DNA of 64,000 bases from Streptomyces sp. CB02959. GTDB lineage: Bacteria; Actinomycetota; Actinomycetes; Streptomycetales; Streptomycetaceae. The stretch's first letter is position 1. Each line of letters begins with the position of its first letter. The notes under the pieces were generated by a model. The model did no database searches and was not told the origin of the DNA. It saw only the letters and a list, made by a program, of their open reading frames with translations. The translations under genes and the position numbers were made by a program. The DNA lies in assembly GCF_002803155.1 (NCBI RefSeq), contig NZ_NNBP01000030.1, forward strand, positions 1 through 64,000, given 5' to 3'. Shown here one piece after another: positions 35,143 to 43,690 of the stretch.

Positions 35143-35268
35143 CGCACCGGCCACCACGCGAAGCAGAGCGACTTCGACCCTGCCGCCTAAGCGCCCCCGA
35201 GGCCAGCGGCCATACCCAACCCGACGGAAGACGAGTCCCATTCACCTCTGCCCGACGCGGCGTCGCTC

Positions 35269-36033
35269 ATGACCGAGCCGCCCGCCGAATCCCTGCTCTT
35301 CGACGTGGCGCCACCGCCCACGCCCGTCGAGCGGCTGCTCCACCTGGCCGACCAGTACACCCAGCACAACGACGCGCTCGACCTCCTCCTGCGCGCCGCC
35401 GACCCGCCAGCACCGGATGCCCACGCTGCCTCCGCGCAACGTCTGGCCACCGACACCCAGTCCGCCATCAAGGCGATCCAGAGCGAACGGCTTTATGAGA
35501 GCGTCGAGTTGACCGAGACGGTCATGCGGCTGAAGCAGCTCGCCTTCCTCGCCGGCGCCGCGGCCGACCTCAGCGTCGGGGCTGCTCGCGAGCTGACCGC
35601 GCTGGCTCCGGAAGCCGCCGTCAGCTGCGCCGTGACACTGGCCGCCGAGACCCGGCGGCGCCGCTGGGCCACCGCGCCAGCCCCCGACGACCGGTTGAGC
35701 GCCGTTCAGCGCACGGCCCTGGCCGAGATCGCCTGCGGACATGTCGTGGCCAGCAGCTCGCTGGGCCGCGAGTTCACCCGCTCCCGCGAGCCCAAGGTGC
35801 TGATGAGCACCCTGCGCGCCTTGGAGACGAAGGGCCTGGCCGAGAGAACCGCAGGCTCGCCACATGCCGCCTACGTCGGCGGCCCGCCCCTGGACCGCGC
35901 GCGCCTCACCTCGGCAGGCATCACCGCCCTCGCCTCGGTCATCGACTCACCTCCGGCCGGGCCGAGCACCGCGCCCGGAACCACGCCCCGCCCCCTGCCT
36001 GCCACCGCGCAGGTCATCGCCCGAAGCCGCTGA
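35269..36033 (+). CDS. Helical protein with C-terminal winged helix, paralogue 1
   Basis: The protein has 254 residues from ATG 35269. The N-terminal helical region (PVERLLHLADQYTQHNDALD) and the C-terminal winged-helix-like part (LSAVQRTALAEIACGHVVAS, then LMSTLRALETKGLAERTAGS, then RLTSAGITALA) recur in the proteins at 36054 and 37644. It is a putative DNA-binding regulator family private to this element. Target unknown. Confidence 0.6.
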   Translation: MTEPPAESLLFDVAPPPTPVERLLHLADQYTQHNDALDLLLRAADPPAPDAHAASAQRLATDTQSAIKAIQSERLYESVELTETVMRLKQLAFLAGAAADLSVGAARELTALAPEAAVSCAVTLAAETRRRRWATAPAPDDRLSAVQRTALAEIACGHVVASSSLGREFTRSREPKVLMSTLRALETKGLAERTAGSPHAAYVGGPPLDRARLTSAGITALASVIDSPPAGPSTAPGTTPRPLPATAQVIARSR

Positions 36034-36053
36034 ACCAGCCCAGGAGCCATCTC

Positions 36054-36908
36054 ATCACCACGCCCCCACTCGACCTGAACGAAGAAGTCCGCCAACTGCG
36101 GCAGTTGGCCCGCGACTTCGAAGCCCTCAAGGCGCGCGTGCGCGACATTTCCTACACGCCCGGCACGGACGCACTGCATCGCATCAGCCCCCTTCTTCTC
36201 CAGACGCAGGACCTCACGGCTACCGCCCTGGCGCGCCTGACCGCGCTCGACAACAGCTCGTACACCCACATCGCGGGCAGCCGGGGCAGCCTGGAGCTGC
36301 TGGCCTCGGTCGTCTCCTCGTCGTCGCTCGCCGGCACCGACCTGGCCCACGTGGTGCTCGCCAACCCCTACGAGGGCGCGCAGGTCACCGGCTACCCGGC
36401 CGATGACGAGGCGGTGCGCACGGCCCGGCACGCCGAGGCCATCCCGAAGATGAGCGGGCACCTCGACGATGCCGTCCACCAGCTCGACCTGTGCGCGATC
36501 GGCTGCCACTACCTCGCCCACGGCATCACCGAGGACCTGGCCACCGCACAGGAGTACAAGTCGGCGGTCGTACGGCAGAAGACGGGTCCCGCGCTGAGCC
36601 CCGCCCAGTACGACGCACTCTCCGCGCTGCAGGGCGGCGGAAAGTTGTATGAAAGCTCGACACGAGGGATGGGTGTAACCCGGGTCGCCACCAACGACGG
36701 GACCCGCGTCTCCATCTCCACCTACCGGGCTCTGGCCAGGCGCGGGCTGGTCAGCGCCGACGCCAGCACCTCGCTGTACCAGGGCCAGAAGATCACCGTG
36801 ACCGAGCAGGGGCGACAAGCGCTGGCCCAGCCTCGCCCTCGCACCCCATTGCCGACGGCAGCGGCCACCGTGCCGAAGGCCACGGCAACGCAGGGAGCCC
36901 ACCGGTGA
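36054..36908 (+). CDS. Helical protein with C-terminal winged helix, paralogue 2 (probable ATC start)
   Basis: The protein has 284 residues from ATC 36054, seven bases after AGGAG. The first ordinary in-frame start behind it (TTG 36105) would drop the coding-like LDLNEEVRQLRQLARDFEAL that aligns with the paralogues. CTG 36030, overlapping the previous stop, is a second option. The C-terminal part (LSPAQYDALSALQGGGKLYE, then VSISTYRALARRGLVSADAS, then KITVTEQGRQALA) is a winged-helix pattern. It overlaps the next DUF317 gene by four bases. Confidence 0.6.
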   Translation: MTTPPLDLNEEVRQLRQLARDFEALKARVRDISYTPGTDALHRISPLLLQTQDLTATALARLTALDNSSYTHIAGSRGSLELLASVVSSSSLAGTDLAHVVLANPYEGAQVTGYPADDEAVRTARHAEAIPKMSGHLDDAVHQLDLCAIGCHYLAHGITEDLATAQEYKSAVVRQKTGPALSPAQYDALSALQGGGKLYESSTRGMGVTRVATNDGTRVSISTYRALARRGLVSADASTSLYQGQKITVTEQGRQALAQPRPRTPLPTAAATVPKATATQGAHR

Positions 36909-37618
36909 CCGCGTACGCGCCCGACGACCGGGTCATGGTCTCCCCGCGCTACATGGCAGGCGCCGGCGACCGGCTCGCCGACGCGATCGGCCCCCTGATC
37001 CACCTCTTCGGCTGGACCACTCAGCACGACGCCACCACCGGCCACGTCAAGATCGACAGCCCCGAAGGCAGCGTGTTCTGCGACTTCGACCCCATCCACC
37101 CTCTCGGCACCTGGTGGACGATCGCCCACCACGAACCGTACTGGGAAGTGCAGTTCAGCCGGCAGACGCCCATGGAGGCCGTCGCCGCCGTGACCCAGGC
37201 ACTGCCTCAGCTGCTCGGCGATACCCGTCACGCCGAGCGCATCCCGATCACGGACATGCCCCTGGAACAGATCGCGGCGCTCAACGACTGGTCCGTCGAC
37301 GACGGCTCCCTCACCTCGCCCGACTGGTACTGCCAACTACGCCACACGCCCCATGAGGAAATCGTCTGGCGGGCCGAGCACGCCTACTACGAGAACCAGC
37401 CGCTGGCCACCTTCACGCGCGAGGTCCCCGAGAGCCTCGTCCGCAACTTCTTCGCCCACCTGTCCACGCCCACGGCCGTGGAGCGGGCCTTCGCCGACGT
37501 CTCCCTCAGCACGCGGCACGGGCACAGTGCCCTGATCACCCCGGTCCGCGCCGCCGCGATGAACCCGCACATCGATCACGCCCTCGCTCAGCTCGACCGC
37601 CCCGGCCGGCGTCGCTGA
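36905..37618 (+). CDS. DUF317 protein
   Basis: The protein has 237 residues from GTG 36905. The first DUF317 unit is VSPRYMAGAGDRLADAIGPL, LFGWTTQHD, VKIDSPEGSVFCDFDP, then QTPMEAVAAVTQALPQLLG. A second diverged unit follows (LNDWSVDDGSL through FTREVPESLVRNFFAHLSTP). It sits between two of the winged-helix paralogues, suggesting that a two-gene block (winged helix plus DUF317) was duplicated. Confidence 0.7.
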   Translation: MTAYAPDDRVMVSPRYMAGAGDRLADAIGPLIHLFGWTTQHDATTGHVKIDSPEGSVFCDFDPIHPLGTWWTIAHHEPYWEVQFSRQTPMEAVAAVTQALPQLLGDTRHAERIPITDMPLEQIAALNDWSVDDGSLTSPDWYCQLRHTPHEEIVWRAEHAYYENQPLATFTREVPESLVRNFFAHLSTPTAVERAFADVSLSTRHGHSALITPVRAAAMNPHIDHALAQLDRPGRRR

Positions 37619-37643
37619 GTCATTCCCTGCCCCGGAGCCCTCC

Positions 37644-38465
37644 CTGTCCGAGAAGACCCTCTCCCTTGAACCCGCCGAACAGCTCCTCGCATTGGCAGCC
37701 GACTTCACCCGCTTCAACGACGCCCACCTGCGTCACGCGCTCAACGGGACAACCCCCGCCACCCTGCTGAACAGCCAGACGGAATCTGCCCAGCGCCTCG
37801 CCCGATCCGCGCTCACCATCGTGGACACGCTCAACGCCCAGCCGATGTACCACAGCCCCGACATCCGGGCGGTGTACGCACGCGTACGCCAACTCGCCCA
37901 TCTTGCGACCGATGCAGCCGACCATCTCATGGACGCCGTCGACATCCTCGACCACACCCGCGCGGGGCTGCCTGTTGAACTCGGCGACGACTTCCTGGCA
38001 GTCCTGACCGAGCAGGAGGCCCGACGAGAGGCCGGCCGACGCTTCACCCTCGTCGCCAGCCTCACCGCCCTGGGCTCCTCGGACGCTCTGGCAACCGCCG
38101 AACTCTTCGTTGCCGAACGCCGGCACCGCGGCTTCGTACCCGAGCACCAGCCGCCTGCCCTCTCCCCCGCGCAGAGCACCACACTGCGCGCGATAGCCCG
38201 CGGCGACGTCGCCATCACCCACGACAAGCCCTACCTGCGCCGCGAGGACCTCCGCGTCAGCATCAGCACCATCCGCGCCCTGGAGAGCCGCGGCCTGGTG
38301 ATGCGCGAGGACTGCCCCGACTGGTTCCGCGACGAGCGCGTCCACCTCACCGCAGCCGGGCGCCACGACCTCGCCGCCTCGTTCGCACGGCCACGCCGCA
38401 CCGGTCTGACCACCACACGCCCAGCCACGCCCCTGCCGACGGCCGCCGCCAGCCGTTCCCGCTGA
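37644..38465 (+). CDS. Helical protein with C-terminal winged helix, paralogue 3 (probable CTG start)
   Basis: The protein has 273 residues from CTG 37644, six bases after GGAG. The alternative TTG 37692 would cut away LSLEPAEQLLALAADF, which aligns with the paralogues' N-termini. The C-terminal winged helix is well formed: LSPAQSTTLRAIARGDVAIT, then VSISTIRALESRGLVMREDC, then RVHLTAAGRHDLA. Function as a DNA-binding regulator is inferred. Confidence 0.6.
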   Translation: MSEKTLSLEPAEQLLALAADFTRFNDAHLRHALNGTTPATLLNSQTESAQRLARSALTIVDTLNAQPMYHSPDIRAVYARVRQLAHLATDAADHLMDAVDILDHTRAGLPVELGDDFLAVLTEQEARREAGRRFTLVASLTALGSSDALATAELFVAERRHRGFVPEHQPPALSPAQSTTLRAIARGDVAITHDKPYLRREDLRVSISTIRALESRGLVMREDCPDWFRDERVHLTAAGRHDLAASFARPRRTGLTTTRPATPLPTAAASRSR

Positions 38466-38493
38466 CCCCGCACCCCACTTCCCGGGAGACCTC

Positions 38494-39024
38494 ACGCCCT
38501 CCGACACCCCCACCGCGCACGACATCGCGCTCGCCCTGGCCGCCCAGGTCCACCCCGACGCCACACCCCGCGACGTCGTCGTCCACTTCACCCTGCGCCG
38601 CCTGGCCGCGCCGCGCTATGACCACCGGTCCTCCGGCGGCCCCGCAAACGGCATCGCCCAGTCACTGCATGCCCGGCTCTACGGGCTCCCCGACGACCCG
38701 GGCTCGGTGCCCACCGCCCTCGACGAACTCCTCCAGTCCCTGGCCACCGCTCGCGACGGAGACCAGCAGCACGCCGTGCTGGCCCAGCTCGCCGAGCAGC
38801 TGCGCAACGCCGCCGAGATCCTCGAATGGGCTCGCAACAACGCCCACTGGCGCCAACTGCCCGCCCCCACATGGGAATGGCTGCGTACGGCCACGGACGC
38901 CGCCCGCGACCTCGCCGACGGCCTCGACGAGGTAAGTCCTGCCTTCGCTTCTCCCCGTGCCCCCGTGACGGCCCCGGCTCCGCCGGCCCCCGCCGCACGC
39001 CGCGCCCCTGCTCCCCGCCGCTGA
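38494..39024 (+). CDS. Helical hypothetical protein (probable ACG start)
   Basis: The protein has 176 residues. GGGAG at 38484-38488 is followed five bases later by ACG 38494. Between the last in-frame stop (38407) and that point there is no ATG, GTG, TTG or CTG. The first alternative downstream is CTG 38536. Coding bias is evident across the front (TAHDIALALAAQVHPDATPR, then DVVVHFTLRRLAAPRYDHRS). The C-terminal half is a helical bundle (VLAQLAEQLRNAAEILEWAR). Family unknown. Confidence 0.5.
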   Translation, partial: TPSDTPTAHDIALALAAQVHPDATPRDVVVHFTLRRLAAPRYDHRSSGGPANGIAQSLHARLYGLPDDPGSVPTALDELLQSLATARDGDQQHAVLAQLAEQLRNAAEILEWARNNAHWRQLPAPTWEWLRTATDAARDLADGLDEVSPAFASPRAPVTAPAPPAPAARRAPAPRR

Positions 39025-39069
39025 CCGACCCGCCCACGGACAGCGCCCCGCTCGCCGCAAGGACACCCA

Positions 39070-39999
39070 ATTTCCACCAACCCCGTATTCCGATCCATCT
39101 CGCTCGGCGCCGGAATTCAATCCAGCGCCATGCTCGCCCTGTCAGCCGAAGGGATTCTCCCCAAGGTCGATTACGCCATTTTTGCCGATACAGGGTGGGA
39201 ACCGAAGGCCGTCTATTCGCACCTCGACCGCCTGGAGCGGGAGATAGCGAAACCGGCAGGTATCCCTATTCTGCGGGTCACTTCCGGGAACATTCGCAGC
39301 GATGCGCTCGACCCTGGCCACAGATTCGCGTCCATGCCGCTCTACATTCGAAATCAGGACGGCAAGGACGGAATGACCAGAAGGCAATGCACAGGCGAAT
39401 ATAAGATAAAGCCGATCAAGCGACAGGTCCGCGAACTCCTCGGCTACCCCTATCCTGCCCGCATTCCGCGAGAGGTGTTCGTGGAGCAGTGGGTGGGCAT
39501 CTCCACCGATGAATTCCACCGCGCCAAGGACGCGGATGTAAAGTACATGCGCAACCGGCACCCGCTCATCGACATGGGCTGGTCGCGCAGCGACTGCGTT
39601 CGCTATCTGTCTTCGCTCGGATTGGCGGACACGCCGAAATCGAGCTGCCTTGGCTGCCCGTTCCATGGTAACGCCCAATGGCGGCATATTCGCGACACCT
39701 CCCCAGCCGAGTGGGCGGACGTGGTGGAATTCGACGCCGCCATTCGGAAGGGAAACGCTCGCGCCAATGCCACCGGCAACCGTCTGCTGGGCGAGGCATT
39801 TCTGCACCGTTCACGCATTCCGCTGAGCGAAGCTCCGATCGACCATGTAACCGCCGCCGAATGGGCGGCGCTCCAGCAAGAGGTCGGCGCCGAAGAAGAC
39901 GCGGAGCAGCTGGAAGAGGGCGTTGCTGACGGGTGCTCTCCCTGGGCCTGCCGAGGAGAAATCACAGCCACGCAGGACGGCTTCGGGCTGGCCACGTGA
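39070..39999 (+). CDS. PAPS-reductase-like (PP-loop family) protein with ATT start
   Basis: The protein has 309 residues. The adenine nucleotide alpha-hydrolase signature SLGAGIQSSAMLALSAEG is at residues 11-28, followed by VDYAIFADTGWEPKAVYSHL, RRQCTGEYKIKPIKRQ and a CLGCPF pair. This fits the phosphoadenosine phosphosulfate reductase family. Half of the nucleotide-binding motif is encoded before the first ATG (39130). The only start behind AAGGA (39059-39063) is ATT 39070, and no ATG, GTG, TTG or CTG lies between the upstream stop and 39130. Third-position AT content is visibly higher than in its neighbours, a sign of recent transfer. It overlaps the methyltransferase gene by four bases. 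The substrate is unknown; sulfur-based DNA or RNA modification is possible. Confidence 0.7.
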   Translation: MSTNPVFRSISLGAGIQSSAMLALSAEGILPKVDYAIFADTGWEPKAVYSHLDRLEREIAKPAGIPILRVTSGNIRSDALDPGHRFASMPLYIRNQDGKDGMTRRQCTGEYKIKPIKRQVRELLGYPYPARIPREVFVEQWVGISTDEFHRAKDADVKYMRNRHPLIDMGWSRSDCVRYLSSLGLADTPKSSCLGCPFHGNAQWRHIRDTSPAEWADVVEFDAAIRKGNARANATGNRLLGEAFLHRSRIPLSEAPIDHVTAAEWAALQQEVGAEEDAEQLEEGVADGCSPWACRGEITATQDGFGLAT

Positions 40000-41261
40000 T
40001 CGTGCTCGACCTGTTCGCCGGCCCCGGCGGCTGGAGCCACGCACTGGCCGTGCTCGGCGTGCGGGACATCGGCCTGGAATGGGACGAATGGGCCTGCAAG
40101 ACCCGCGCCGCACAAGGGCAATTGACGATTCGGACCGACGTGGCGATGTACCCGGTCTGGCCCTTCCTCGGGAAGACCACCGGGCTCATCGCCAGCCCGC
40201 CCTGCCAGGCATGGTCGATGGCCGGCAAACGCCTCGGCCTCCTCGACCAGCCGCTCGTCCACCAGGCCGTCGCCGACCTCGCCACCGGCCGCGACACCCG
40301 CGAACAGCTGCTGGCCGACTGCCGCGACGAGCGCTCACTGCTCGCCGCCGAGCCCATGCGCTACCTGCACGCCCTCAACCAGCACGGGCAACCCGAGTGG
40401 GTCGCTATGGAAGAGGTGCCCGACGTCCTGCCCCTGTGGCGCCAGTACGCCGCGATCCTGCGCACCTGGGGGTTCTCGGTATGGACCGGGATCCTGAACG
40501 CCGCCGACTACGGGGTGCCGCAGACGCGGCGGCGGGCGATCCTGCTCGCCTCCCGCACCCGGACCGCCGAGCCGCCACCGCCCACGCACGCCAAGGCGGC
40601 CGAGCCCGAGTCGCTGTTCGGGCCGGGCCGCGCGCAGTGGGTGTCCATGGCCGAGGCCCTCGGCTGGGGAGCCACCGACCGTCCCGTGCCGACCGTGTGC
40701 GCCGGCGGAGGACCGGGCGGCGGTCCCGAGCCCTTCCCCTCCGGATCCCGTAAGACGCTCACCGACGCCCGCGACCGTGGGACTTGGAAGCCGCAGAGCG
40801 CCATCGTCCTGCAGTCGCGACGTGAGGGTGCCGGGTGGAGCGCCCGGCACGGAGCCAGGGAGAACCAGCCGGCCGACGTTTCCGCCCCCACGTTCGCCGG
40901 CGAAGCACATCGCTGGTCGTGGTCTCTGCGCAGCAACAACCAGGCGAACGCGACCGTGCGCCGATCCGACGAGCCGGCCGGGACGCTGTTCTTCGGCCAC
41001 CGTGCGAACGAGTGCGTCTGGGTCGCCGAGCCCGCTCCCAGCGGCGCCAGCGGGGAGCGGCCCTCGCCGGAGTCCATCCGGATCACCGCCCAGGAGGCCG
41101 GCCTCCTGCAGACCTTCCCCGCCGACTACCGCTGGGCCGGGAACAAAGGTCAGCAGTTCTCCCAGATCGGCAACGCCGTGCCACCCCGTCTCGCCGCCCA
41201 CCTGCTGGCCCCGCACCTCGGCAAGACCCTCCATCCCCACGACTTCACCCTGGCAGCCTAA
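39996..41261 (+). CDS. DNA (cytosine-5)-methyltransferase
   Basis: The protein has 421 residues from GTG 39996, overlapping the previous stop. All main C5-methyltransferase motifs are present in order: I (LDLFAGPGGWSHALAVLG), IV with the catalytic Cys (ASPPCQAWSMAG), VI (MEEVPDVL, with Glu where Asn is usual in ENV), VIII (PQTRRRAILLAS) and X (QIGNAVPPRLAAHLL). The target-recognition region is long. No cognate restriction enzyme is next to it, so it is probably a solitary methylase that protects the element from host restriction. Confidence 0.88.
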   Translation: MIVLDLFAGPGGWSHALAVLGVRDIGLEWDEWACKTRAAQGQLTIRTDVAMYPVWPFLGKTTGLIASPPCQAWSMAGKRLGLLDQPLVHQAVADLATGRDTREQLLADCRDERSLLAAEPMRYLHALNQHGQPEWVAMEEVPDVLPLWRQYAAILRTWGFSVWTGILNAADYGVPQTRRRAILLASRTRTAEPPPPTHAKAAEPESLFGPGRAQWVSMAEALGWGATDRPVPTVCAGGGPGGGPEPFPSGSRKTLTDARDRGTWKPQSAIVLQSRREGAGWSARHGARENQPADVSAPTFAGEAHRWSWSLRSNNQANATVRRSDEPAGTLFFGHRANECVWVAEPAPSGASGERPSPESIRITAQEAGLLQTFPADYRWAGNKGQQFSQIGNAVPPRLAAHLLAPHLGKTLHPHDFTLAA

Positions 41262-42371
41262 ATGCCCACCGACCCGTACGAGGACGACCTGGACGACCTG
41301 CCCCCTGCTCAGCCGGTGCACTACGCCGAGCAGTCCCTGCTGGGCGCACTCCTCCTGGAACCCCAGCGGCTCGCCGACATCGGAGACCTGGATGCAAGCC
41401 AGTTCGGCAACCACGCTCACGGCGCCCTCTTCCAGGCCATGCGCACGGTGCCCCCACCCGACCCGGAGATCCACCACTCCGATCCCACCCGGCTGAACAC
41501 CGTGCTCGATGCGGCGCGCCCCCATGCCCCCGGGCTGACCGCCTCCTACCTCCACACCCTCATCCAGGTCTGCCCCTGGCCCCGGCACGCGCCGACGTAC
41601 GCGCGGATGATCCGAGCCGATCACGCCCGGCGCACGCTGCTGATGCACGCCGAACGCCTCGCCCAGACCGCCACCGACACCACCCTGCCCAACCCGGCCG
41701 CCAGCACCCTGGCCCAGGCCGAGACGCTCGGACAGTTCCTGGACACGCTCGCCGGACAGTTCGCCCCGCACCCCGGCTCCCTGCCGCGCACCTTGGTGCC
41801 GGACAACTCCGCGGGGCACAGCAGCGAGGAAGCCCTCGACGAGGAACGACTCCTCCTCGCCACGGCCACCGCGCACCCGGCAGAGCTGAAGAACATGCGC
41901 TGGCTACAGCCCAGCGATTTCACGCTGCCTCTGCACGCCACGGTGTGGCAGTGCCTGACCGCCCTGGTCCACAACGGGGAGCCCGTAGACCCGGTCACCG
42001 TGCTCTGGGAAGCCCAGCACCGCGGACTCCTCACCGACGGACTCGACCCCGGCGACCTCATCGCTCTGGTCTCCGCCCCCGTCGGCTCACCCGAATACTG
42101 GGGTGAGCGAGTCCTTCAACGCGCCCTGCTAGCCTGCGCATTCGGCGTCGGCACGCGCATCGCCGCCTACGCCCACGACCCGGCCAACACGCCACACCAG
42201 CTGATCACCGGCAGCCGCCGCGCCCTGGCCGACCTCACCGCCCTGCGAACCCGCTGGCAGCACAGCACCGCCCTTACGCCGCCGGCACCTCGCGCACCGC
42301 ACAGCCCGGCCGGCTCACGGGCCGGCCCGCCACCACGAGTCACCCCAGCCCGCGCACGAGCACTCCGATGA
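41262..42371 (+). CDS. Tandem DnaB N-terminal domain protein without helicase domain
   Basis: The protein has 369 residues from ATG 41262, directly after the methyltransferase stop. It has two DnaB-N-like helical domains. The first is YAEQSLLGALLLEPQRLADI, DLDASQFGNHAHGALFQAM. The second is DEERLLLATATAHPAEL, LQPSDFTLPLHATVWQCLTA, VDPVTVLWEAQHRGLL. No RecA-like ATPase motif is present. In DnaB this domain binds primase and forms the ring collar. A free tandem copy could recruit or block the host DnaB or primase when the element replicates or transfers. Confidence 0.75.
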   Translation: MPTDPYEDDLDDLPPAQPVHYAEQSLLGALLLEPQRLADIGDLDASQFGNHAHGALFQAMRTVPPPDPEIHHSDPTRLNTVLDAARPHAPGLTASYLHTLIQVCPWPRHAPTYARMIRADHARRTLLMHAERLAQTATDTTLPNPAASTLAQAETLGQFLDTLAGQFAPHPGSLPRTLVPDNSAGHSSEEALDEERLLLATATAHPAELKNMRWLQPSDFTLPLHATVWQCLTALVHNGEPVDPVTVLWEAQHRGLLTDGLDPGDLIALVSAPVGSPEYWGERVLQRALLACAFGVGTRIAAYAHDPANTPHQLITGSRRALADLTALRTRWQHSTALTPPAPRAPHSPAGSRAGPPPRVTPARARALR

Positions 42372-42424
42372 ACCACCCGCCCCGGCCGGCCCTGCGTCGG
42401 CCGGAGCCGTGAAGCGAGAACAGA

Positions 42425-43690
42425 TTGCCGCACCCCGAAGCAGACCTGCACCTTCGCCTCGACCTGCTCCACGGCCGCCCCAGCGCCGTCACCGCCACCA
42501 TCACGGGCACCCCCACCCACATCGTGCGAGCCCTCCTCGCCGTCCACGGCTTCGAGCCCCTCGACGACACCACGATGGTCATGGCACGCATCGACCGCGA
42601 GGAGGCGCACTACGCCGAACTGGCCGCACGCGCCCTGCGCGCCGAGGGCGTCACCGTCGACATCACGCCCCAGCTGCGCGAAGAGATCGACACCGAATGG
42701 ACCTGGGCCAACTACCCCATGCCCTGGTGCTCGCGCGAGGAGATCCGCGAGGTCTCAGGCGACGCCCAGCAGATCTACGACGCCATCCGTCACGGCCGCC
42801 TGATCATCCACGCCCACGCCCACGACGGGTGGACCACCGTCGCCGTCGGCACCTACCGCGACGGCCCGAGCATCCACCTCCACGGCGAGAACCACCTGCG
42901 CACCGAGACAACCCAGTACGACAACCCCGCCACGGCCATCGCCGAGTTCGAGCGCCTCTACGGCGATGCCGTACTCCCCGGCCGCCAGCACCGAACGTCA
43001 CGCCGAGCAGGCACGCACCCCCTCGCCGTCGGGTGCGGCCGACGCCCAGCCGCCCCTGGCCACTGCCGAGTCTGTAGAGATGCACGCTGCCGGGGCCGGC
43101 GACCACGAAGCACTCCTGAAGGACTTTCTCGAGTCGCACGGAGAGTGGGAGAAGTGGCGCACCCGGTCGGACGAGACCACCCTCGCCGTCCACGAATCCC
43201 TCGTCCTGCGCGCCGAGTTCGTCCACGAAGCCGACCCCGACGACACTCAGTGGAAGATTGCCGCGTACGAGAGCCCGGTCGGCGAGCGCCTGTGGCACGC
43301 CACCGCGAGCGCCACGGTCCCCGTAGAGATCATGCGGGTGCTCCTCGACAGCCTCGCCTCCACGGACGCAGTGGAGATCGCGGCGGGCAGCCAGGTCTCG
43401 GAAGCGACCATCAGCGACGCCACCCGCCCGCTGGCCGACGCCGGCTGGGAGCACACCGTCGACGGCCGCTGGATCCGCTGGCAAGCCCCGAAGGATCACC
43501 CCTCCGGCGTCCAGTTCGACGCCTTCGCAGCCCAGTCCCATCACAGCCCTCTGCCCGCCTGGACGTTCTGGGGCGGCGGCGCGGCCGACACCCCCAGGTG
43601 GACGCTCCACTTCTCTCCGCACGCCGCAGCCTCCGTGCTGCAGGACGTGGCCTTCGAGGTGGCCCACGGACTCACACAGAGGCACCTTGA
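42425..43690 (+). CDS. 'GF...Y.L' domain protein whose frame runs on past its likely end
   Basis: From TTG 42425 the frame is open to 43690, but only about the first 180 residues look like real coding sequence. That part holds the sixth copy of the recurring domain (VRALLAVHGFEPLDDTTMVM, then EAHYAELAARALRAEGVTVD), followed by IIHAHAHDGWTTVAVGTYRD. From about 42966 on, the codon bias moves to the next frame, which encodes a DUF317 protein. Either the two genes overlap by over 700 bases, or one base has been lost or gained near 42960, fusing them. Confidence 0.5.
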   Translation: MPHPEADLHLRLDLLHGRPSAVTATITGTPTHIVRALLAVHGFEPLDDTTMVMARIDREEAHYAELAARALRAEGVTVDITPQLREEIDTEWTWANYPMPWCSREEIREVSGDAQQIYDAIRHGRLIIHAHAHDGWTTVAVGTYRDGPSIHLHGENHLRTETTQYDNPATAIAEFERLYGDAVLPGRQHRTSRRAGTHPLAVGCGRRPAAPGHCRVCRDARCRGRRPRSTPEGLSRVARRVGEVAHPVGRDHPRRPRIPRPARRVRPRSRPRRHSVEDCRVREPGRRAPVARHRERHGPRRDHAGAPRQPRLHGRSGDRGGQPGLGSDHQRRHPPAGRRRLGAHRRRPLDPLASPEGSPLRRPVRRLRSPVPSQPSARLDVLGRRRGRHPQVDAPLLSARRSLRAAGRGLRGGPRTHTEAP

